Part shown: positions 14,666-21,990 of the stretch, one piece after another | Layout: each line of letters begins with the position of its first letter | How positions within the stretch are numbered: position 1 is the first letter of the stretch | IMG/VR virus record: IMGVR_UViG_3300043667_000015 | Coordinates: 1 to 41,392 of that record | Strand: one strand, 5' to 3' | DNA length: 41,392 bases | DNA from: a virus | Notes under the pieces: generated by a model | Database searches by the model: none | Told to the model about the DNA's origin: nothing | Seen by the model: the letters and a program-made list of their open reading frames with translations, nothing else | Made by a program: the position numbers and the translations under genes

Positions 14666-15112
14666 CTAGGGAGGGGTGAGATCCCGGCCGCCGTGGACAC
14701 GCACGGCGGCCGGGCCAGGTGAGGTCGCCTGGTCAAGGTCAGGCGCCTCGCGCTGGGCGTCCCCGTCTCGGCGCTCAGACCTGCCCCCAAGCAGTCCGGC
14801 CAAGTCGGGACGCCCAGCGCGGGGGGCCGGACGGAAGATGCTGCGAATCCGCGAGATCGCGATCCGGACCTCGGCTAGGCGGGCGTCAGTGATCGTGTTG
14901 ACGAGGCTGTCGTCGTGACGATGGGTCCGGTTGTAGGCGAGCTCAAAGCGCAGGGCGCGGATCTCCCTCGCCGCCCGCTGACGGACGAGGGCCATACCGT
15001 CGTCGTGCTCGCGGCGGGCGATGACTCCCGGCCAGGGCCAGCCGGTCCGCGGGTTGATGTACCAATCGGAAGGCGTGATGTCGGTCGTCACGACGACGTC
15101 GGTCGCCGTCAC
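14666..15112 (-). CDS. Hypothetical early protein, 148 aa
   Basis: It starts with a GTG at 15112 that overlaps the stop of the 29-residue zinc gene (GTGA). Residues 14-30 (PSDWYINPRTGWPWPG) are Trp/Pro rich, followed by a basic helix (ALVRQRAAREIRALRFELAY). The C-terminus is low complexity. No family is recognised. Confidence 0.55.
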   Translation of the reverse strand: MTATDVVVTTDITPSDWYINPRTGWPWPGVIARREHDDGMALVRQRAAREIRALRFELAYNRTHRHDDSLVNTITDARLAEVRIAISRIRSIFRPAPRAGRPDLAGLLGGRSERRDGDAQREAPDLDQATSPGPAAVRVHGGRDLTPP

Positions 15113-15198
15113 CAGGCGAGCTGATCGAGCATGTGGCGCCCGAGGCGCCCGGTGGGCACCGCTGCACCGCAGATCTGGCAGGTGACTTCGGCGCTCAT
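15109..15198 (-). CDS. Tiny zinc-finger protein, 29 aa
   Basis: This very short gene reads MSAEVTCQICGAAVPTG, then RLGRHMLDQLAW. CQIC plus a downstream His (and possibly a second ligand from a partner) make a mini zinc motif. Its ATG overlaps the stop of the upstream zinc-ribbon gene (ATGA), and its stop overlaps the next start (GTGA), so it is coupled at both ends. It resembles the start of the plus-strand gene at 17138 (VTCSCGAIVPEAELEEHM). Confidence 0.65.
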   Translation of the reverse strand: MSAEVTCQICGAAVPTGRLGRHMLDQLAW

Positions 15199-15518
15199 CC
15201 GCCGTAGGCCTCACGGAGCTCGGGCTCGGTCCAGCCCGGCGCCTGGGTGTGTCCGTGACCATCGCCCGCTTGCGGCAGGCCCGAGACGATCGCCGCGGCC
15301 GTCTGCGGGTCGTCGAGGACGATGGTCACGGCCGGCACGAGGATCCCGGCCGCGTTCGGACTCCAGTGGCCGACGAGCTCGTCTGCCGTCAGCGAATCGC
15401 CGGTCGTGACGTCAACGGCGGCCTGGCACCGTGAACACAGGTCGTCCTCGACCCACCAGCAGCCGCCCGGGCAGGTCGAGAAGTTGGTGCAACCGCATTC
15501 GCGACAGACCTGGGTCAT
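15195..15518 (-). CDS. Zinc-ribbon protein, 107 aa
   Basis: The N-terminus has CRECGCTNFSTCPGGCWW followed by LCSRC, a dense Cys pattern seen in small phage and bacterial zinc proteins. The remainder (ADELVGHWSPNAAGILVPAV...) is unrecognised and ends in a Gly/His-rich tail. The start at 15518 overlaps the previous stop (ATGA). Confidence 0.72.
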   Translation of the reverse strand: MTQVCRECGCTNFSTCPGGCWWVEDDLCSRCQAAVDVTTGDSLTADELVGHWSPNAAGILVPAVTIVLDDPQTAAAIVSGLPQAGDGHGHTQAPGWTEPELREAYGG

Positions 15519-15772
15519 GACCCGGTCTCGATCGCATCACGGAGGGCGAGGTAGGCAGCGGCCGGCGTCTCGGCCGTCTCGGTGATGAAGCCGCCCGAGC
15601 GGTGATCCGCGATCGCCGTCCAGCCCTCGTCGCCGGCGTTGAGCGCCGTCAGCGTCCAGCCGTCGCCGAGGTTCTCCGTGAACTCGGGGCGCCTGTGCTC
15701 GAGGACCGCCGTGGCCGCGAGGAACAGGGAAACGAGGGTCGCGAGGACCAGGTAGGCCTCGAACGGAGTCAT
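15515..15772 (-). CDS. Small single-pass membrane protein, 85 aa
   Basis: One N-terminal transmembrane helix (MTPFEAYLVLATLVSLFLAA) is followed by a soluble domain (FTENLGDGWTLTALNAGDEG, then SGGFITETAETPAAAYLALR). The end resembles a small phage domain that stacks a sheet against one helix. It is coupled to its neighbours by ATGA overlaps. A role at the membrane in early infection is possible. Confidence 0.6.
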   Translation of the reverse strand: MTPFEAYLVLATLVSLFLAATAVLEHRRPEFTENLGDGWTLTALNAGDEGWTAIADHRSGGFITETAETPAAAYLALRDAIETGS

Positions 15773-16002
15773 CAGCGGTACCGAAGTGACTGTCGGAACC
15801 GGGCGCAGATGAAGGCGTCGGTGGGGATGACCGCGTACGGGTCGAGGCCGAACTTTCGCGCCTCCGCGACGAGGGAGCATGCGAGCAGTCCGCTCCTGGC
15901 GAACGTCTCCTGGCTGGTCGCGGCTTGAGCGAGGCTGGCGCCGGAGAAGGCCGCGGCCGCGAGGACGACGATGATGGTCAGTCGGCGAATCCGGGCACTC
16001 AT
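15772..16002 (-). CDS. Small secreted or membrane-anchored protein, 76 aa
   Basis: A typical signal peptide (MSARIRRLTIIVVLAAAAFSGASLAQA) suggests export with cleavage after AQA. The short mature part has two Cys (LLACSL and FICARF) that could form a disulfide. It is the second gene of the early operon. It could alter the envelope or block superinfection, but there is no family evidence. Confidence 0.6.
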   Translation of the reverse strand: MSARIRRLTIIVVLAAAAFSGASLAQAATSQETFARSGLLACSLVAEARKFGLDPYAVIPTDAFICARFRQSLRYR

Positions 16003-16211
16003 AGCGCCACCGCCGGTCGATCCTTCCGGTGGATGTCGAACTCGACGAGCCAATCGCGCACGACGCCGCGGCTCACCTCGAGGGCGTCAGCGATCTCCTC
16101 CTGCGTGTGCCGGCGCCCGATGTAAAGCTCTCGGAGCAATTCGGGCACGTCGCGGCCGGTGCGGGCGAACACCGCTTCTCGGGCGTAATCCTTGACCTTG
16201 CGTTCCACCAC
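15999..16211 (-). CDS. Helix-turn-helix protein, first gene of the early operon
   Basis: This 70-residue protein has the HTH GRRHTQEEIADALEVSRGVVRDWL at about residues 32-56, similar to resolvase/Sigma70-r4-like or AsnC-type HTH folds. It starts at GTG 16211 or the adjacent GTG 16208. It is divergent from the XRE repressor, in the position of a Cro or early regulator. The candidate promoter would place the transcript start at about the start codon, so translation may be leaderless. Confidence 0.72.
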   Translation of the reverse strand: MVERKVKDYAREAVFARTGRDVPELLRELYIGRRHTQEEIADALEVSRGVVRDWLVEFDIHRKDRPAVAL

Positions 16212-16214
16212 CGT

Positions 16215-16243
16215 AATCTGCCATTTCTGGCGGGATACGTCAA
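16215..16243 (-). promoter_or_regulatory. Candidate leftward early promoter
   Basis: On the minus strand TTGACG (16243-16238) is followed after 17 bp by CAGATT (16220-16215), a good sigma-70-type spacing. It is upstream of the HTH gene and the whole early operon. On the plus strand the same 40-bp region must also hold the repressor promoter; TAGGTT (16244-16249) is a weak -10 candidate. Confidence 0.55.
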
Positions 16244-16253
16244 TAGGTTACCA

Positions 16254-16703
16254 ATGGCCCAACCGTGGCCTGACCAATCGAATACGCGCTGGTCGACCGA
16301 TCCGCTCTTCCCTAGCCTCGTGGACGTGCCGCGAATCGACCAAGCCGAACGCGCCTACGCGATCAATCTCGGGGCATTGATCGCCCGCGAGCGCCTGGAG
16401 CAGGACGTTTCTCAGGAAGAGCTCGCCGAGGCCGCCGGTGTCAGCATCACGACGATGGGTCGCTGGGAGCGGGGGATCAACGCGCCCCGTTCCTACCAGC
16501 TGGCCCGCATCGCCAACCGACTCACGACACCTGCCGCCCGCTTCTTCGATCCGCCGGACTCTATGAGCGATTTGGATCGTCAGATCGTCGAGGCCGTCGA
16601 GGAAGGGCGTCGGTTGGCGTATCGACCGCGGCGGCGGGCAACGAAGCGAGGCGGCGGCGGGCCTTCCGAACGGCCCTCTCGACCTCCGAAGTCAGGTCCC
16701 TGA
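16254..16703 (+). CDS. XRE-family phage repressor
   Basis: This 149-residue protein has a clear XRE helix-turn-helix, QDVSQEELAEAAGVSITTMGRWERG (about residues 50-73), followed by a basic, low-complexity tail (RRLAYRPRRRATKR). I prefer the ATG at 16254, with AGG nine bases upstream; a GTG at 16326 would begin just before the HTH. It is transcribed opposite the early operon from a shared 42-bp gap, the classic lysogeny-switch layout. There is no LexA-type cleavage domain, so induction would not be by simple self-cleavage. It is the best candidate for the prophage maintenance repressor. Confidence 0.82.
   Translation: MAQPWPDQSNTRWSTDPLFPSLVDVPRIDQAERAYAINLGALIARERLEQDVSQEELAEAAGVSITTMGRWERGINAPRSYQLARIANRLTTPAARFFDPPDSMSDLDRQIVEAVEEGRRLAYRPRRRATKRGGGGPSERPSRPPKSGP
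16407..16420. promoter_or_regulatory. Degenerate parS-like dyad 3, inside the repressor gene
   Basis: GTTTCTCAGGAAGA matches the dispersed 14-bp motif except at the last two positions. It encodes part of VSQEEL in the repressor HTH, so it may be coincidental. Confidence 0.3.
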
Positions 16704-16864
16704 GAATCCCCTCGCGGGTCGTTGCCACGGCCACGTTCGTCCCCTCGTCCGCGCGACCGACCCTGGCAGAAGGTCGATCGACTTGGCAGCATCGGCCACG
16801 CCGGCGAGGCGGTCAACTAGGGCAAACACTGAAGGACGTCATCAGCGGTGGTTGGCTGCACCGC

Positions 16865-16932
16865 TTGCTGCAAGCAACGGTCTGGGCGCGCGTTGCACCG
16901 AGGTCTAGGATGAGCGGCCCGGAACGTCCGGG
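16865..16932 (+). promoter_or_regulatory. Control region of the 16954 gene: two dyads and a -10-like element
   Basis: The 250 bp between the repressor and the next gene contain GCTTG-CTG-CAAGC (from about 16863), a -10-like TAGGAT (16906-16911) and a perfect 6+3+6 dyad CCCGGA-ACG-TCCGGG (16918-16932) placed as an operator between promoter and gene. No good -35 is seen. Confidence 0.4.
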
Positions 16933-16953
16933 ACTACGCAAATGGAGGAGTCG

Positions 16954-17145
16954 ATGCCACGCGAACGACCCCAGGTCATCGTCGTCAAGAAGGGCGGCGG
17001 TCACGGATGCGTGATCTCGGTGATCCTGCTGGTCATCGCCTGGCCGCTGGCGATCCTCTACTGGCTCGCCCGGATGATCAAGTGGCTGATCTGGACCGCG
17101 ATCGACTGGCTGACTGCGGGTCCGCTCCGGCGCCGCCGTGGCTGA
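16954..17145 (+). CDS. Small two-helix membrane protein, 63 aa
   Basis: The start ATG at 16954 is chosen for GGAGG five bases upstream. A basic N-terminus (MPRERPQVIVVKKGGGHG) is followed by hydrophobic segments (CVISVILLVIAWPLAILYWL and IKWLIWTAIDWL), then a basic end. It is expressed on the repressor strand, so it is probably made in the lysogen. Superinfection exclusion or a small toxin-like membrane role is possible by analogy with phage morons; this is inference. Confidence 0.7.
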   Translation: MPRERPQVIVVKKGGGHGCVISVILLVIAWPLAILYWLARMIKWLIWTAIDWLTAGPLRRRRG

Positions 17146-17341
17146 GCTCGTCACCTGCTCGTGCGGCGCGATCGTGCCCGAGGCCGAGCTCGAGGAGCAC
17201 ATGGCCGGCCACGGCGTCGAGGCCGACTCGTATGCCGGCGCGAAGGTCCGCCAATTCCTCGAGGAGCACCGCAACGATCCGCCGGCGGGCGATCCCGACG
17301 CTGACGACAGAGACGCCGAAAGCCCGCCCCCCGGCCGGTAG
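17138..17341 (+). CDS. Small zinc-binding acidic protein, 67 aa
   Basis: It begins MAELVTCSCGAIVPEAELEE and has HMAGHG, giving C-x-C...H-x3-H as possible zinc ligands. The second half is acidic and low complexity (DPDADDRDAESPP). It starts with a GTG overlapping the previous gene by 8 bp and ends inside the upstream arm of the terminator. It is probably co-expressed with the membrane protein in the lysogen. Confidence 0.65.
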   Translation: MAELVTCSCGAIVPEAELEEHMAGHGVEADSYAGAKVRQFLEEHRNDPPAGDPDADDRDAESPPPGR

Positions 17342-17357
17342 GCCAGGGGGCGGGCTT
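17320..17357. terminator. Bidirectional terminator between lysogenic and late genes
   Basis: A perfect 12-bp stem AAGCCCGCCCCC (17320-17331) / GGGGGCGGGCTT (17346-17357) encloses a 14-base loop. It separates the convergent plus-strand gene ending at 17341 from the minus-strand late operon ending at 17384. A weak A/T tract flanks each side, so it can act in both directions. Confidence 0.88.
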
Positions 17358-17362
17358 CATAT

Positions 17363-17376
17363 GTTTCTCAGGGAAC
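17363..17376. promoter_or_regulatory. parS-like dyad 4, at the end of the late operon
   Basis: GTTTCTCAGGGAAC, flanked as T...A, gives a 16-mer close to parS. It lies in the 26 bp between the shared terminator and the last late gene. Confidence 0.6.
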
Positions 17377-17383
17377 ATCGAGC

Positions 17384-18001
17384 CTACAGGAACGACGTCT
17401 CGACGAACTCAACTGAGGAGAAGACGGTCAGCCCGGCTCGGCCCGTGATGACCTTGATCGCGATCCCGTTGGCGATCCCGGCCGGGATGATGATCGGCTT
17501 CGAGTTCGGGTGCATCACCCACTCCATGCTCGGGATCTCGACCAACCCTCCGACCGGGGCGGTCTGGATCGGCCACATGCCGCGGACCGCGATCAGTGAC
17601 CCCTCGACCCCCTTGACCGTCGGGAGTGTCATGGCGGTTGCGCCGGCCGCAGCGTCTCCGTTCTCGAGCTTCTGCGGCGTGATGACCCCCCCGCCTGTGC
17701 CGGCCGTGGTGAGCCGGTAGATCCCGATCGACAGGAGCGCGGCCGCGGTGATCAGCGCGCCCTGCTCCACGCGAATCCGACGGATCCGGACGTTCAGTGA
17801 GGCCCCGGCCATGATCTGGAGCAAGTGATCGGCCGACGTCGCCGCGCTGAGCGCGGTGATCCCGTCGACCGTGTACGACGCGAGAGGGAACTCGCCCGGC
17901 AGGCTGAAGTCATCCTCGACGTTGTTCGCGCCGATCGTCCGCTGCCAGGTGTGGACCTTCTTCCCCGACCCCTCCGTGACCTGGATGATGCTCTCAGGCA
18001 C
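17384..18001 (-). CDS. Putative virion (tail-tip) protein, 205 aa
   Basis: This is the last gene of the late operon. The sequence is strand-rich and Gly/Ala/Ile-rich (LIAVRGMWPIQTAPVGGLVEI, IIIPAGIANGIAIKVITG), typical of a small jelly-roll or beta-sandwich virion protein. It starts with GTG at 18001 and overlaps the upstream gene by 8 bp. The position after the tail-hub gene suggests a tail-tip or fibre-like structural role; no specific family is recognised. Confidence 0.6.
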   Translation of the reverse strand: MPESIIQVTEGSGKKVHTWQRTIGANNVEDDFSLPGEFPLASYTVDGITALSAATSADHLLQIMAGASLNVRIRRIRVEQGALITAAALLSIGIYRLTTAGTGGGVITPQKLENGDAAAGATAMTLPTVKGVEGSLIAVRGMWPIQTAPVGGLVEIPSMEWVMHPNSKPIIIPAGIANGIAIKVITGRAGLTVFSSVEFVETSFL

Positions 18002-18488
18002 GGTCGGTCTCCTGCCCGCAGGCGACGATGCACCCGGGGTGACAGCCGTGGAGCTCGATCGCGGTGTCGACCTGGGGGCAGATCATGTCGTGGCCTCGGT
18101 TCGTCAGGCCGGGGTCTCGGCTCGAGAGGCCGCGACCGCAATCGGGGCAATCCGTCGGGCCCACGCGACGGCTCCCCGTCACCTTGATCGACTTGCCGTG
18201 CTCGTCCTTCGCGTGCCGCTTGCCGTCGGGGTCGTCGGGATCGAGGCGGAAATACGGCTCGTCGACCTCGATCGCGCCGGCGGCGTGGACCACGTGGGGC
18301 GTCCCGTCGGGCTCGACGAACGCGGCCACGATGACGTCCAGGACGTGGTCGGCCAGGCCATCGGCGAGGTCGTTGTCGCCGGCGGTGCAGCCCGTCGCGG
18401 GCGGCTCGGCCAGGCGGTGCTCGGCGATCACCGCGGCGAGATACCGACGCATGTGGCCGGCGAAGGTCGGATCCATGGGGCTCCTCAT
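17994..18488 (-). CDS. Hypothetical protein with zinc-ribbon-like segment, 164 aa
   Basis: The first 60 residues are helical (MRRYLAAVIAEHRLAEPP). The second half contains TDCPDCGRGLSS and further Cys/His (MICPQVD, LHGCHPGCIVACG), suggesting one or two zinc sites. It starts by ATGA overlap with the tail-hub gene. A structural or assembly role is only suggested by its position. Confidence 0.6.
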   Translation of the reverse strand: MRSPMDPTFAGHMRRYLAAVIAEHRLAEPPATGCTAGDNDLADGLADHVLDVIVAAFVEPDGTPHVVHAAGAIEVDEPYFRLDPDDPDGKRHAKDEHGKSIKVTGSRRVGPTDCPDCGRGLSSRDPGLTNRGHDMICPQVDTAIELHGCHPGCIVACGQETDRA

Positions 18489-19684
18489 GAGCGAGTCGGA
18501 CGGGTGAGCCGACGAATGAGGCGGGAGGCGGATGGCCGAAGGCCGCCGTACTGGACCGTCCAGGTCTCCCGGCTGGCCTTCAGGAAACGCTTCGTCAGGC
18601 CGTAGATCCGGTAGGTCCCGGTCGCGTTCGCCTGGGCGTCGGTGATCGTCAGGAGGGACCCGACGCGGACGCCGGCGGTGGGGGCCCAGGCGGTGAGACC
18701 GAACGACCCGCGCTGGGCGATGACGTACTGGTTGAGGTACGCGCTCTGGGCGTCGTCGAGCTTCGCGGCCGTGTCGATCGTGGAGTCATTGATGTAGGCG
18801 ACGCGCCCGGGCTTGCCGGAGCCGTCGCCGAGGTATCCGCTCCCGGCCGCATTGGCGCCCTTGACGTACACGCCTCGCACGATCTGGGTCGCGTCCGTCT
18901 CGTGCTCGAGGCCGTCGGCGGCGTTGGCCCCGGCAATCGTGTCGACCACGTTCAGGGTGGTGAAGTCGATCGCCCAGGCGGAGCCAGCACTGTCCTTCAT
19001 CGCCCGGAGACCGCGATAGAAGTCGACCGTCGCCTGGAGGCTGGTCGGGACCGGGTTGAACTTGCCCGAGCTGACCGCGCCGCTGACCAGGCGGAGCGCC
19101 TCTCGGAGCGAGGTTCCGGCCGGGATCAGGAGGTCGTAGGCGAAGATCCCGGTGATGTTGCCGGCGATCGGACCAGCCTGGCGACTCGATGTCCCCACGG
19201 GCGCCATGAACGCCCGCAGCGGGCCCGTTCCTTCGGAGGCGGCAACACACGATTGGACCATTGCGGCGACCTCAGTCGTGGCCGGGATGACCAGGTCGGC
19301 AATGAGGACGGCCCAATCGAGGATGACCTCGAAGCCGACGCAGCTGATCGTCGTGCGCCGGCCCTGTCCGCTGGGCAGGGGACTGGTCGCCCAGTTCGAC
19401 ACGAAGCCGCCGAACAGCGGCACGTCGTTGGTGATGTCCCAGTACGAGACCTCGTCACCATCGCGCGGGACCGGCCCGGCCGCGAGGGGGTCGACCAGGT
19501 CGAAGCTCATCGTGCTGACGCCGCCTGGGCCCTGCTCGTCGAGGTCGATCGATCCGACCGGGACGTGGTACCCGTTGCCACCGAACCCGACCTGGCCGTT
19601 CACGTCGACCCCGGCGATCGTCAGCATCTTGACGCGGGCCGTCCGGTCGGTCATCTGGGTGGCCACGAGCGCCGACGTCACCAT
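18485..19684 (-). CDS. Tail-hub / minor tail protein, 399 aa
   Basis: It lies directly after the tape measure, where siphophages encode distal-tail or hub proteins. The sequence starts with a compact beta domain (VKMLTIAGVDVNG, GDEVSYWDITNDVPLFGGFV, where a defined ligand and a frame shift appear as in gp27/gpD-type hubs). It ends with a domain binding small loops (GSLLTITDAQANATGTYRIYG). The pattern of paired hub domains fits, but the exact family is not certain. Coupling is by ATGA at both ends. Confidence 0.68.
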   Translation of the reverse strand: MVTSALVATQMTDRTARVKMLTIAGVDVNGQVGFGGNGYHVPVGSIDLDEQGPGGVSTMSFDLVDPLAAGPVPRDGDEVSYWDITNDVPLFGGFVSNWATSPLPSGQGRRTTISCVGFEVILDWAVLIADLVIPATTEVAAMVQSCVAASEGTGPLRAFMAPVGTSSRQAGPIAGNITGIFAYDLLIPAGTSLREALRLVSGAVSSGKFNPVPTSLQATVDFYRGLRAMKDSAGSAWAIDFTTLNVVDTIAGANAADGLEHETDATQIVRGVYVKGANAAGSGYLGDGSGKPGRVAYINDSTIDTAAKLDDAQSAYLNQYVIAQRGSFGLTAWAPTAGVRVGSLLTITDAQANATGTYRIYGLTKRFLKASRETWTVQYGGLRPSASRLIRRLTRPTRS

Positions 19685-21417
19685 CAGGGCCGGCCGATCG
19701 TCGGCGCCTGGTTGGCGAGGTCGTAATACTCGACCCGCTCGAGCGCGCCGTGGACCTGCCGTCCGCCCAGGAAGACCTGGATGATCGGGGCAACCGTGCC
19801 GACGTCGTCACCGCGCTGACGAGCCGCGGCACCGCCATCGGGGAGGACGTACCCGCGCCCGCTGGGGAGCATGTAGCTCTCGGAGCTGCCGTTCTCAGCG
19901 AAGGAGAAGAGGCCACCCGGGAGGGTTGGCCCGCCTCGATGTCGCGCCACGCTCGCCGAGCCACCTCCCGCCGTCGTCCCGGTGTATTTGCCCTTCACCT
20001 TGCCCGGGGAGCTCGTCACCTTCAGCAGGGCGAGCACGGCCGCGGTGACGTCACTGATCCCGTCAACGACGTCGGCGACGAAGCCGGCGACATTGCCGAG
20101 GACGGTCATGAACCCGCCGAGGAGCTCGCCGGCGGCCTTGAGCGCGATCGCGAGCGGGCCCTTCCCGTTGCCCCACAGGGTCCCGACCAGGTCGCCCAGG
20201 GCCGGGACCAGGCCGCGCTGCTTCTCGCCCCCGAAGAGGGCCTTGACGACGCTCCCGAACGCGGGGATCAGCTTCTCGAGGATCGGGCCGACGACGCCCA
20301 TGATCGAGTCGATCACGCCGCCCTTCTTGGTCAGGGTCGTGATGAACGCCTGGACCTTCGGGACGACGTAGGTGAAGATCTGGCGCCCGAGGGTCATCGC
20401 CGTCGCGATCAGGCCGGGCCCGCCCTTGCCGCCGGCGAGGGCGCCGACCACCTTCCCGACGACCGAGATCAGGGTCGAGAGGACCCCGCTCGCGAAGTCG
20501 CCGATCTGGCGGATGAGGGGCTGGTTCTTGGCGACCCAGTCCTGGACGCCCGGGATGAGCTTGTCGGTGATGAAGCCCGCGACGACCTCGACCCCGGTCG
20601 CGAGGAGCGGCAGGACCGTGGTGGCCACCGGGATGATCGCGTTCCCGATCTTGGCCATCGCGTTGTCGACGACGGCCGCCAGGATCCGCTGCTGGTTGGC
20701 CATGCCGCCCGAGGTCCGGGCGAAGTCGCCCTGGGCGAGGGTGGTGTCCTTGAGGATCAGCGAGTAGGCGGCCTGGGCCTTGGCCGCGGCCGGCAGCGTC
20801 TCCTTGGTGTTCTTCACCAGGCCGAGCCGGAGGGCCTCCTGGCGGAGGCGGGCATCGGTGAGGTTGATGCCGAATTTGCGGAGCGGCTCGGTCTCGCCGA
20901 CGAGCCCGGCGCGAAGGGCCTCGAGGACATCCTCGGGGCTGGCGTTGTTGAACGAGGCCAGGTCCGACGCGAGACCGACGATGCTCTTCGACATCTTGGT
21001 CCCGACCGGGGCCGCGATCTTCATCGCCGAGAAGAGGTTGCCGAAGGTCCCGGCCGCCTCCAGCGCCTGCTGCTGGCTGATGCCCAGGGCCCGGGCCGAG
21101 GTCTTCGACCAGTCGACGATCGACGTCGCGTTCTTGCCGAACACGACGTTGACCTTGGACATCGATTCGCCGAGGTCGGACGCCTTCTGGGTCGCCTTGA
21201 ACAGGCCGGCGCCGACGGCGGCCAGGCCGATGCCGCCGAGGATGACTGCGTTCTTGGCCAGGTTGGCCACGGCGCCGGCGGCCGACTTCAGCCCGCCGGC
21301 GAGCTTGCCGGCGGCGCCATGGAGCTTGCCGAGGGACCCGTGGAGGCGGTTGACTTCGCCGCTCGCGAGGTTTTTGGCGGCGAAAATCAGCTGAAGGCGG
21401 CTGTCAACCGTTCCCAT
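19684..21417 (-). CDS. Tail tape measure protein
   Basis: This is a 577-residue protein. Typical tape-measure features are a helical Ala/Lys/Gly-rich start, a TP901-type core (KVNVVFGKNATSIVDWSKTS, ALGISQQQALEAAGTFGNLF, ETEPLRKFGINLTDARLRQE, ADGDFARTSGG-like ending in QGDFARTSGGMANQQ), then hydrophobic helices (VAGFITDKLIPGVQDWV). It is short for the family and would predict a tail of roughly 85 nm at 1.5 angstrom per residue. It begins with TGATG overlap to the HNH gene and has no ribosome-binding site of its own. Its first eight residues MGTVDSRL are shared with the HNH gene. Confidence 0.93.
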   Translation of the reverse strand: MGTVDSRLQLIFAAKNLASGEVNRLHGSLGKLHGAAGKLAGGLKSAAGAVANLAKNAVILGGIGLAAVGAGLFKATQKASDLGESMSKVNVVFGKNATSIVDWSKTSARALGISQQQALEAAGTFGNLFSAMKIAAPVGTKMSKSIVGLASDLASFNNASPEDVLEALRAGLVGETEPLRKFGINLTDARLRQEALRLGLVKNTKETLPAAAKAQAAYSLILKDTTLAQGDFARTSGGMANQQRILAAVVDNAMAKIGNAIIPVATTVLPLLATGVEVVAGFITDKLIPGVQDWVAKNQPLIRQIGDFASGVLSTLISVVGKVVGALAGGKGGPGLIATAMTLGRQIFTYVVPKVQAFITTLTKKGGVIDSIMGVVGPILEKLIPAFGSVVKALFGGEKQRGLVPALGDLVGTLWGNGKGPLAIALKAAGELLGGFMTVLGNVAGFVADVVDGISDVTAAVLALLKVTSSPGKVKGKYTGTTAGGGSASVARHRGGPTLPGGLFSFAENGSSESYMLPSGRGYVLPDGGAAARQRGDDVGTVAPIIQVFLGGRQVHGALERVEYYDLANQAPTIGRP

Positions 21418-21986
21418 CAGCCGACCGCTCGCAGCAGCGTGGCCCCGGAGAGGTACGTGGCCGCCGCCGCCAACCGATCCGGATCATCCGCGAGGAGGCC
21501 CAAGGCTCGATTGCAGTCGCCACACAGAAGGCCTCTGACCCGGCCGGTCGCGTGATCGTGGTCGACCGACAACGCGCGGACCTTTCCGGTCCGGCGGTCG
21601 ACGCTCGTCTCCTCTCGGCGGCAGATCGCGCACGTGCCGCCCTGGGCGGCGAGCATCCGGGCGTAGGCCTCGGGCGCCAGGCCGTAGCGCCTCGCGCGCC
21701 GCTCAGGCCAGAGGGCCTGAGCACGGTCGCGTGAGCTGCCACGACGCGGTTCCGGATCCGCCGCATAGCGGGCCCGAGCCTGGGCGTTGACCAGCGGCCG
21801 ATTCGCCTCCCGCCAAGCGTCCGCGGCGACGCGATGGCGAGCTCGATGTCGGGTCCGGTAGCCCCGGAATCGCTCCGGGTTTGAGATCCGGGCGGCCTTC
21901 AGCCGGGCCGAGATCGCTTCGCGGTTGGCCGCGTAATAGGCACGAGCCCTGGCGGCTCGAGCCAGCCGGCTGTCGACCGTTCCCAT
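21417..21986 (-). CDS. Endonuclease VII-type HNH endonuclease inserted before tape measure
   Basis: This is a 189-residue protein. The C-terminal half has the Endo VII/HNH pattern: YGLAPEAYARMLAAQGG, C119-x2-C122, the VDHDH core (142-145), then C155-x2-C158-N159 and a helical end. The N-terminal half is basic and Ala/Arg-rich, probably DNA-binding. Its first 24 bp duplicate the first 24 bp of the tape-measure gene (22 of 24 identical). It uses GGAGG seven bases upstream, which would be the original tape-measure ribosome-binding site. It is likely a free-standing homing endonuclease that has hijacked the tape-measure start. Confidence 0.88.
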   Translation of the reverse strand: MGTVDSRLARAARARAYYAANREAISARLKAARISNPERFRGYRTRHRARHRVAADAWREANRPLVNAQARARYAADPEPRRGSSRDRAQALWPERRARRYGLAPEAYARMLAAQGGTCAICRREETSVDRRTGKVRALSVDHDHATGRVRGLLCGDCNRALGLLADDPDRLAAAATYLSGATLLRAVG

Positions 21987-21990
21987 GGGG

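Noticed and set aside
16580-16816. Minus-strand frame opposite the repressor 3' end
   Set aside because: Low-complexity Arg/Gly/Pro sequence, antisense to the repressor, with no coupling to neighbours.
19750-21555. 601-codon plus-strand open frame opposite the tape measure
   Set aside because: Mirror of the tape-measure frame, with composition typical of antisense reading.
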